Positions 1 through 6,193 of a DNA stretch of 64,000 nt are shown one piece after another. This DNA comes from Panacagrimonas sp963975245 (GTDB lineage Bacteria; Pseudomonadota; Gammaproteobacteria; Nevskiales; Nevskiaceae). The stretch lies in assembly GCA_963975245.1 (NCBI GenBank), contig CAXBFJ010000005.1, positions 1-64,000 on the forward strand, read 5' to 3'. The notes beneath the pieces are model-generated. The model ran no database searches. It saw only the letters and a program-made list of their open reading frames with translations, and was not told where the DNA came from. The stretch's first letter is position 1, and each line of letters opens with the position of its first letter. A program made the position numbers and the translations under genes.

Positions 1-288
1 AATTTTCAGTGAGCAAAACCTCGAAATACTGGTCAGTTTTCAACGCGCAGCAACAAAGACCTGAGCGTGGGGCCTGACCAGTCCATCCTTGATGCGCTGC
101 ATCACGCTGGAATGGACCCCAAGTACGCCTGCATGCAGGGCACCTGTGGCACCTGCATTACTCCTGTGCTGGAAGGCGAGGTGGATCACCGGGATGCCTA
201 CCTGTCTGAATCAGAAAAGAAGGCCAACTGCAGTATGTGCGTTTGCGTGTCGCGTGCCAGCGGCGAGCGCATCAGCATTGATATGTAG
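1..288 (+). CDS. 2Fe-2S ferredoxin-domain protein, C-terminal part (left-truncated, probable frameshift)
   Basis: The 73 codons from GTG 67 encode the C-terminal [2Fe-2S] domain of a phthalate-dioxygenase-reductase/VanB-type oxidoreductase, which passes electrons from NAD(P)H via flavin to a Rieske oxygenase. Counting from GTG 67, cysteines 22, 27, 30 and 60 give the C-x4-C-x2-C-x29-C cluster pattern, within CMQGTCGTC and CVSRA. The frame has a stop at 10-12, while the +2 frame is open from the window edge to a TGA at 62-64 and reads a plausible start of the same domain. A single-base slip near 53-60 would join them. So this is either a broken reductase or a gene with a sequencing error. The family call is firm; gene integrity is doubtful. 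Confidence 0.75.
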
Positions 289-317
289 CAACAGATATCG
301 AAGTCGCTCTGTAAGCC

Positions 318-352
318 GCTCCCCTCAGCCGAAGTGGCTGAGGGGAGCTTTT
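318..352 (+). terminator. Rho-independent terminator after the ferredoxin-domain gene
   Basis: A perfect 13-bp stem (318-330 with 336-348) encloses a 5-nt loop and is followed by TTTT. It lies between two convergent genes, 30 nt after the stop at 288, and could also stop the hemerythrin transcript from the other side. Confidence 0.8.
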
Positions 353-392
353 GCGCAAGGATCTGGGCAGCGGGCTGCCATGCCAGACCGCG

Positions 393-854
393 TTAGCCGT
401 TCTGCAATTCCTCGCGCATGCGCTGATAGTCCTTGCGATACTTGGCGCCTGCCTGAACCTTCTGGGTTTCACTCAAAAGCTTGCCCGAGACAGGAAAGAA
501 TTTTTTCTCCTCTTCACGTAGATGGTGAAGGACCTGATGCGTGAGCTTCTTGGCATTGGCCATCCACCGAGGGCCGGCATGCTCCTGGGTTTGCAGGTCT
601 TCAATGAGTTCGTCGATGGCGTGATGCTCGTGCAGGGCGTGCCGGGCAGACCATAAACCGGCATCGTGCATCAGGATCGGCGCATAGAGAAAGCGCTCTT
701 CGGCAGCAGCATGGGCGGCCAGCTCGATACGCAGATCCGTGAAGGTATCAACACGCTCCTGCGTGCCGGCCTTGGTCTTGAGCAGGGCTTTGCACAACTT
801 GCGCTGCTTCTCGTGACTCTCGTTGAGCGAATCGTAGATATTCTTGGCAGTCAA
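393..854 (-). CDS. Hemerythrin HHE domain protein
   Basis: This 153-residue protein is a four-helix hemerythrin that probably binds a carboxylate-bridged di-iron centre; relatives carry or sense O2 or respond to NO and iron stress. Visible candidate ligands are His14, His48-x3-Glu52, a His cluster at 72-78 and a His110/111-x3-Glu114/115 pair. There is no signal peptide or membrane segment, so it should be cytoplasmic. The start is TTG at 854, supported by GGAG seven bases upstream; no better in-frame start is visible. The lysine-rich C-terminus (from about 125) lies outside the HHE core. It is transcribed alone, convergent with the ferredoxin-domain gene. The precise role is unknown. Confidence 0.85.
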   Translation of the reverse strand: MTAKNIYDSLNESHEKQRKLCKALLKTKAGTQERVDTFTDLRIELAAHAAAEERFLYAPILMHDAGLWSARHALHEHHAIDELIEDLQTQEHAGPRWMANAKKLTHQVLHHLREEEKKFFPVSGKLLSETQKVQAGAKYRKDYQRMREELQNG

Positions 855-1120
855 AATGCTTCTCCAAAATGCTTGTCAGAGGGCAGGGTGGGTCGATATC
901 GCATCACGGTATTGACACCACTTGAGACTGCTACAGCTTGCCATCCTGCCCCTGTACGCTGGATGAGCCAGCGTGTTGCGACGCAGGCGGCCTGACCAGA
1001 TTGGAGGCCAGCTTATGACGATTCATTTTGTGCTGACCGCTGCGCCAGGGTTGCGTGATTCGCGCGATTCAACTGGAGCAGAGCATCGCAATTCTGGGGG
1101 CTTGTAGCCCCCCAGCCTGA

Positions 1121-1369
1121 TCAGGCGTCGGGATTTCCCCACGGAGACTTCTTCACGAAGGTGGAAATGTACAAGGCCTCAACCTTGTCTCTGGCCCAGG
1201 GGGTTTTCCTTAAAAACTTCAATGACGACTTCACGGACGGATCAACCTTGAAGCAATTGATGTCCACTTGCTGAGCCATGCCTTCCCACCCCAAGTGCGC
1301 TTCGAGTTTTGTCAGGATTGCCTCTAGCGTCAGGCCATGTAGGGGATTGTTTGATTGTTCGCTTCTCAT
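1121..1369 (-). CDS. VF530-family (DUF2132) small DNA-binding protein
   Basis: This small basic protein of about 82 residues matches the VF530 family (DUF2132), described structurally as a small DNA-binding fold. Diagnostic segments are NNPLHGLTLEAILTKLE, a GWE segment, then DPSVKSSLKFLRKTPWAR and KVEALY, all in the family order. ATG 1369 is preferred over a TTG at 1396 because the conserved region begins a few residues after it; neither has a strong ribosome site. A G/C-rich inverted repeat at about 1094-1115, directly after the stop, may end the transcript, but it lacks a T-run. The cellular role of the family is not established. Confidence 0.8.
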   Translation of the reverse strand: MRSEQSNNPLHGLTLEAILTKLEAHLGWEGMAQQVDINCFKVDPSVKSSLKFLRKTPWARDKVEALYISTFVKKSPWGNPDA

Positions 1370-1690
1370 CGGGCGTGCATCTTCATCGACACTCAAATGA
1401 TTGCTAGAAAATCACGCATGCAAGCAGTCTTGCCGGGAGCCCTAACTGCTCGCTTTTTAGATGGCGTGGATTTGTCTTGCGCTCTTCTGACTTGAATTCT
1501 GATATCGGTAAACCTTATGTAGGTCATGCGCTTCACCGCCAACGCGGGCCTGCAGGCTCATTTCAGCAAACGCTGACCCATGGATTCTCCTGTGGTCTGT
1601 TCAGGCGAAAGATCATCTGAGTTACACAATGCCACATGCAGGAGGAAGGATTCCAAGCTGCTCTAGGGGCCTGACTTCCGGGTAGCCGCC
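1370..1690. other. Non-coding gap, nothing recognised
   Basis: About 320 bases between the VF530-type gene and the transporter stop codon. I see no convincing open frame, RNA gene or hairpin with a T-run here. Confidence 0.5.
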
Positions 1691-3013
1691 TCATTCCTGC
1701 AAGCGACGTATTGATGTCTCCGGTACAAATTGCACCGCGATCAGTCCTATCAGGACCGCCACGAAAATATAAGCAGATACTGCCAAAGATGTTCCAAAGC
1801 CGTGGTACAGGGTGGTTGCTATGACCGGAACGAATGCGCCGCCGAACAGGGTTCCGACCTGATACGACAAGGAGTTTCCGGTGTAGCGAACGCGAGTTGG
1901 AAAGAGCTCAGACAGCATGGCGGCGATGGGTGAGTACATGGCGGCGAGTGGGATAGCGAGACCGATGACGGCAATACTCATCAACACCGGATTACGCGTA
2001 TCAAGCAGCAGGAAAAAGGGAAACGCCCAAGCCAATGCAGCATAGGCCCCGTACAAGTAGATACGTCGCCGCCCCCATCGATCTGACCAGGCGGCAAAGA
2101 TCAGGCAAGTTGCCAGCCATACTGCGGAAGCCGCGAGTACTAGCTTGATCATCAGGGGCTTGGGTACCTCGAGTACATTGACGCCGTATGAAAGAATGTA
2201 GGCGATCAGAATGTAGCCAATCATCGCGGTGCTGGACATGGTCAGGCCACCGGATAGAACCTGTTTCCAATGTGATCGAAGAACGATAAACAGCGGTAGA
2301 CTTTCCTTTTTTGGCGCATGCGCCTGCGCTTCGGCAAAGACGGGGCTCTCTTCCAATCGCAGGCGAATCACCAGTCCGATGATCACCAGCACTGCGCTGA
2401 GCAGGAAGGGAATGCGCCAGCCCCACACCAGGAATTGATCCTGCGGCACGAATGTCACTACGCTCAAGAACGCGATATTGGCCAGGATCAGACCCGCAGG
2501 CGTGCCGATCTGAACGAAGCCGCCATAGAGTCCGCGCCGGTTTGGCGGCGCGTGTTCCACCGCCATCAGGACTGCGCCGCCCCATTCGCCGCCAACGCCG
2601 ATGCCCTGAAAAATTCGCATCGTCACCAACAAGATGGGGGCCCAGATGCCGATTTGTTCGTAGGTGGGAAGCAGACCTATGACAACGGTGGCCAAGCCCA
2701 TGCACAGGAGGCAAAGGACGAGCATGTGTTTGCGGCCCAGACGATCGCCAAAGTGCCCGATGACCATGCCGCCCAAAGGACGCGCTACGAAACCCACGGC
2801 AAAAGTGGAAAAAGCCGCCAGCTGACCTGCGACATCGGAGACATTCGGAAAGAACAATGGCCCGAAGACCAACGCTGCCGCCGAGGCGTAGATGAAAAAG
2901 TCATACCACTCGAAAGTGGTTCCAACGAAACTGGCAAGCAGTACTTTCCGAGCTTGATCGTTGCCAAGACCGGCATCGCTTTTGGACGAAGAGTTCACTT
3001 TGACTTGCTCCAT
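1691..3013 (-). CDS. MFS transporter, metabolite:H+ symporter (MHS) type
   Basis: A 440-residue, twelve-helix major facilitator of the metabolite:proton symporter group, the family of ShiA, KgtP and ProP, which takes up organic acids or osmolytes with protons across the inner membrane. Family marks are GTTFEWYDFFIYASAA near the N-terminus, the loop GDRLGRKHML after helix 2, RIFQGIGVGGEWGGA in helix 5, and the matching loop SDRWGRRRIY in the second half. ATG 3013 is chosen over GTG 3037: AAGGACGT lies just upstream, and the extra residues are not family-like. The promoter side is occupied by an IS3-like fragment starting about 35 bases upstream. The substrate cannot be told from sequence. Confidence 0.88.
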   Translation of the reverse strand: MEQVKVNSSSKSDAGLGNDQARKVLLASFVGTTFEWYDFFIYASAAALVFGPLFFPNVSDVAGQLAAFSTFAVGFVARPLGGMVIGHFGDRLGRKHMLVLCLLCMGLATVVIGLLPTYEQIGIWAPILLVTMRIFQGIGVGGEWGGAVLMAVEHAPPNRRGLYGGFVQIGTPAGLILANIAFLSVVTFVPQDQFLVWGWRIPFLLSAVLVIIGLVIRLRLEESPVFAEAQAHAPKKESLPLFIVLRSHWKQVLSGGLTMSSTAMIGYILIAYILSYGVNVLEVPKPLMIKLVLAASAVWLATCLIFAAWSDRWGRRRIYLYGAYAALAWAFPFFLLLDTRNPVLMSIAVIGLAIPLAAMYSPIAAMLSELFPTRVRYTGNSLSYQVGTLFGGAFVPVIATTLYHGFGTSLAVSAYIFVAVLIGLIAVQFVPETSIRRLQE

Positions 3014-3045
3014 ATAATTGACGTCCTTCCCGACCACTGCACAGT

Positions 3046-3260
3046 CAGGTGGGTTCTACCCCGTTTCTTCGGACACTTTCAAGAAGGCTCAAAAATGGGC
3101 CGAAGGAGTGCTTATGTCGAAGCGAAGGAAGTACAGCATTTATTTCAAGTGGGAAGCGGTTGAGTCGATCCGCCAGCCGGGTGACAGCTGTCGGCATTTC
3201 CATAAGAGAAAAACCTTTGGATTCACCTGTCGCTTTGTCCAAACCGAGATTGCATGACTG
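3046..3260 (+). mobile_element. Left-end fragment of an IS3-family insertion sequence
   Basis: From about 3046, GGGTTCTACCCCGTTTCTTC resembles the terminal inverted repeat of IS3-family elements. It is followed at normal spacing by AAGGAG and the start of an OrfA transposase at 3114. Similarity fades near 3210, and no OrfB, right end or target duplication is visible. It is a decayed relic. Exact ends are uncertain. Confidence 0.6.
3114..3257 (+). pseudogene. Truncated IS3-type transposase OrfA
   Basis: The first roughly 30 codons after ATG 3114, beginning MSKRRKYSIYFKWEAVE and then RQPGDSC, match the N-terminal helix-turn-helix of IS3-family OrfA proteins, which bind the element's ends. After about residue 32 the reading (FHKRKTFGF onward) no longer resembles a transposase and stops at 3257, so only a third of OrfA is left and the DDE catalytic OrfB is missing. 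A good AAGGAG site precedes the ATG, showing that this is the original start. It sits head to head with the MHS transporter and may have displaced its native promoter. Confidence 0.7.
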
Positions 3261-3411
3261 CGCGGAACCATGCTCCTGAAAGAGGGCTTTCAGCTCTTAA
3301 GCGGTCGTCCTACGGGCAAGGTTTCGAACTAATAGTTTCATCAGTTAGTTGTTGGGTCGAGCATCGAAATGGCGATCTTCAGAAAAAGCAATCTACAGTT
3401 TCTCGTTTTGT

Positions 3412-4077
3412 CTAATGCTCTAGTCGCCGGAAGAAGTATTTTTCACCTTCGCTTTCCGGAGCGATTATCGCCTTCGTGATCTTATCTGTTGAATTATTGC
3501 ATCGTGCTTGAGCTAGCGGGGAGTCGCGAACCAGCTGGTCAGAAACGACAAAATAAGCGCCTGTTGCAGTTGGAATCCCGATGAAATTCTTTCCCCAAAT
3601 GGCCTCTGCAATCAATGATCCGATGTAAGTGGCTCTGCCGCTTTTGATTTCGAATTTGATCGATAAAGGATTTTTGGCTGTATAGGTTTCATCGCCAGTT
3701 TCGCCTGCGTTTCGATATATCAACACATCGTAAATTTCGTATGTGCCTTCATCGAGTTGTTGGCAGAACACGGCCGATGGGGCGGGGCCATCGGTGAAAT
3801 CAGGAGCTGTCCTGGAGAACAAACCTCTACGGAACGCGATCTCCCCGCCGGTCGAGCTGCCCAATTTTCTGAACTTGACGGCATGTGTGTTGTACGGCGA
3901 GCCAAGATCCTTAAGGGAGTTGTTCGACCTTGCGCCAATAGAACCCATGACCCATCCAGCGGTTTCAGCGGATGCGACCCGTAATTGAGGCGTGCTCTGA
4001 AGCGAAGGAGCTGGCGTACACCCAGCAGTCGCGGCTGCTAGTAGCAGTAAAAAAATGTTTCGTATGTACTTGCTCAT
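3412..4077 (-). CDS. Putative lipoprotein of unknown function
   Basis: A 221-residue protein with a lipoprotein signal: a lysine/arginine start (MSKYIRN), a hydrophobic stretch, and the lipobox AATAGC, so Cys19 would be lipidated and the protein anchored in the envelope. The rest is polar, with three further cysteines and no repeat or domain I recognise. ATG 4077 is preferred to an upstream ATG at 4089 because TTGGAG stands six bases before it and the signal peptide begins there. It is transcribed in the same direction as the broken gene upstream, but about 95 bases separate them. Function unknown; the coding call rests on the signal peptide and ribosome site. Confidence 0.65.
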   Translation of the reverse strand: MSKYIRNIFLLLLAAATAGCTPAPSLQSTPQLRVASAETAGWVMGSIGARSNNSLKDLGSPYNTHAVKFRKLGSSTGGEIAFRRGLFSRTAPDFTDGPAPSAVFCQQLDEGTYEIYDVLIYRNAGETGDETYTAKNPLSIKFEIKSGRATYIGSLIAEAIWGKNFIGIPTATGAYFVVSDQLVRDSPLAQARCNNSTDKITKAIIAPESEGEKYFFRRLEH

Positions 4078-4172
4078 GCAGGTCTCCAACCGCGAATTTG
4101 TGTCTTCTTGAGCTACGCCTGCTAATGCAGATTGCTCTACTGATCATGCCTTAAGAGGTCTGCCACCTTTTG

Positions 4173-4649
4173 TTAGTCAAGCGACTCGAAGTGAATGTAG
4201 CTGCACTCTCCGCGCATTACCGAAGCCTTGGTGATCATCACGCCGTCGCCCGCGCGGCTGAGCGTATGCAAATATTCTAGGCCGCCCGAAGTATTCTTCA
4301 GAAAAGTGTAAACCTCCGCCGTCTTGCCTGGGTAGACGACGAGTACTGAGAACGCGTTCTGCCCTTTATTTAGCGGGATGACTGCTGCGCCATCAGCGAG
4401 AGAAGAGATTATTTGGTTGCGTGTATCTACGAAGAGAATGTCATATTTGTTATCACCGACCGTCACTAGCTTTGTGATGCCGCCGGTGATCCTTTCATCC
4501 TCCTAACCGCTTTCCTTCTTTTTTACGATCCCGATCTCGGGGTAGTAGCCTTTCCCGCTGGGGTTTGAGCACGATGCAATATCCGCTGCCTCAACCCCGG
4601 CCGTTGAGAGGGTCGCGATCAGGGCCGCAGTGATGAACCAGATTTTCAT
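4173..4649 (-). pseudogene. Secreted protein gene interrupted by an in-frame amber codon
   Basis: One reading frame runs from ATG 4649 to the stop at 4173 (158 codons), broken only by TAG at 4505-4503. The first part encodes a clean signal peptide (MKIWFITAALIATLSTAGVEA, cut before ADIASC) and ends KKKESG; the frame resumes with EDERITGG and continues with well-formed protein (KYDILFVDTRNQIIS and onward). A single G-to-A change turning TGG (Trp) into TAG would explain it. Without the change the product would be a small periplasmic or secreted protein of about 137 residues. No domain was identified. Readthrough or restart at a GTG after the stop cannot be excluded, but the latter would lack the signal peptide. 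Confidence 0.7.
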
Positions 4650-4821
4650 TCTTGAGCCCAGCGAAAAAGGCGGTGGAGGAGGGGACATTTTTGTTCGAAC
4701 CGCACTAGTCGCCAAGGCGCCGAACAAGAATTAGACGGCCAAACGTCTAACAACAAGCCAATGTGTCGCCTATCAAACTTCAGTTGCACATCGCGCTCAA
4801 TAACTGCGGTTTCCGTAGAGC

Positions 4822-4850
4822 AAAAAAACAGGGTCGCTTTCGCGACCCTG
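4822..4850 (-). terminator. Rho-independent terminator of the nrdAB operon
   Basis: A perfect 9-bp stem (4829-4837 with 4842-4850, loop TTTC) is followed on the minus strand by a run of seven T. It stands 34 nt after the nrdB stop codon. Confidence 0.85.
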
Positions 4851-4883
4851 ATTGAAATTCGTTGAAGCATGACGGCTGGTGCT

Positions 4884-6077
4884 TCAATCCCAGCTCAACG
4901 CCCCGCCAGTCTGATACTCAGTAACCCGCTTCTCAAAAAAGTTACCTTCCTGCTTGAGGTCGACCATTTCGCTCATCCAAGGGAAGGGGTTCTGTGCGCC
5001 CGGATAGATTTCCTTGAGGCCAATCTGGTTGCAGCGGCGGTTGGCGATGTACTGCATGTACTCGTTGAACATGTTGGCGTTCAGGCCGAGCACGCCACGG
5101 GGCATGGTGTCGTGGGCGTACTTGATTTCGAGTTCGGTGGCTTCGATGATCATGCGGCGCGCTTCCTGCTGGAACTCTTCCGTCCAGAGGTGCGGGTTTT
5201 CGATCTTGATCTGGTTGATCACGTCGATGCCAAAGTTCATGTGCATGGCTTCGTCGCGCATGATGTATTTGATCTGCTCGGACGCGCCGCTCATCTTGTT
5301 GCGACGGCCAAAGCTCAGCAGCTGCACGAAGCCTACGTAGAAGAAGATGCCTTCAAACACGACGTAGAAAGCGATCATGTCACGCAGCAGGCGCTGATCA
5401 TTCTCCGGGGTGCCGGTGTGGAAGTTTTCGTCTGCCAGTGACTGCGTGTAGGGCAGGGACCATGCCGCTTTGTCATGGATGGACGGAACCTCGCGGTACA
5501 TGTTGAAGACTTCCGCTTCGTCCAGACCCAGGCTCTCAATGATGTACTGATAGGCGTGGGTGTGAATGGCTTCTTCAAAAGCCTGACGCAGGATGTACTG
5601 GCGGCATTCCGGGTTGGTGATGTGCTTGTAGACCGCCAGCACCAGGTTGTTGGCCACCAGTGAATCTGCGGTGCTGAAGAAACCAAGGCTGCGCTTGATG
5701 ATGGTGCGCTCGTCTTCAGTCAGGCCGTTGGGATCATTCCACAGCGCGATGTCCGCGCTCATGCTCACTTCCTGCGGCATCCAGTGGTTGTTGCAGGCCG
5801 CCAGATACTTTTCCCATGCCCACTTGTACTTGAAGGGCACCAGCTGGTTGAGGTCGGCGCGGCAGTTGATGATCTTCTTGTCGTCGACTTGGATGCGGCG
5901 TGCGCCCATGTCCAGATTCTCGAGGCCGGTGGCACCGGCTTCCTTGACGGCTGCATCTGCGGCCATCACCACTGGCCCCGGAGTGGGCGCTGCAGCGGGT
6001 GTGCTCTGCGTCGTGACCTGAGCGGTTGCCGGAGCAGGGGCTGCAGGTGTGGTTTTTTCGTCATCCCATGAAAGCAT
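4884..6077 (-). CDS. nrdB: Class I ribonucleotide reductase, small (beta) subunit
   Basis: This 397-residue subunit carries the dinuclear metal and radical site that starts catalysis in NrdA, converting ribonucleoside diphosphates to deoxy forms. Metal ligands are visible: Asp138 (FSTAD), Glu169 and His172 (EEAIHTH), Glu242 (VFEGIFFY), Glu276 and His279 (RDEAMHMNF). Tyr176, seven residues after Glu169, occupies the radical position. The backbone around these sites (LVPFKYKWAWE, FSTADSLVANN) is of the Chlamydia-related type, yet Tyr and Asp stand where the chlamydial enzyme has Phe and Glu, so a tyrosyl radical is expected. An Ala/Pro-rich linker (8-45) precedes the core. GGAG seven bases before ATG 6077 supports the start. 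It lies 116 nt after nrdA. Confidence 0.95.
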   Translation of the reverse strand: MLSWDDEKTTPAAPAPATAQVTTQSTPAAAPTPGPVVMAADAAVKEAGATGLENLDMGARRIQVDDKKIINCRADLNQLVPFKYKWAWEKYLAACNNHWMPQEVSMSADIALWNDPNGLTEDERTIIKRSLGFFSTADSLVANNLVLAVYKHITNPECRQYILRQAFEEAIHTHAYQYIIESLGLDEAEVFNMYREVPSIHDKAAWSLPYTQSLADENFHTGTPENDQRLLRDMIAFYVVFEGIFFYVGFVQLLSFGRRNKMSGASEQIKYIMRDEAMHMNFGIDVINQIKIENPHLWTEEFQQEARRMIIEATELEIKYAHDTMPRGVLGLNANMFNEYMQYIANRRCNQIGLKEIYPGAQNPFPWMSEMVDLKQEGNFFEKRVTEYQTGGALSWD

Positions 6078-6193
6078 GATGGATCTCCGTAATCTGATTC
6101 GCGGCCTTTTCGGCCTGGTATTTGGTATGTGTTGCGGTAAGTGATGCAGTCAGCCTCAAGTGCTAGCTGATCCGTTGTTTGTGAAAGCCCTGA

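Noticed and set aside
1094..1115. Terminator after the VF530-type gene.
   Set aside because: The stem is good, but there is no T-run on the minus strand; mentioned only in the gene entry.
4884..6077. NrdB as a class Ic (Mn/Fe, radical-free) enzyme.
   Set aside because: The radical position is Tyr176 and the first ligand is Asp, so it should be a Tyr-radical enzyme despite its chlamydial-type backbone.
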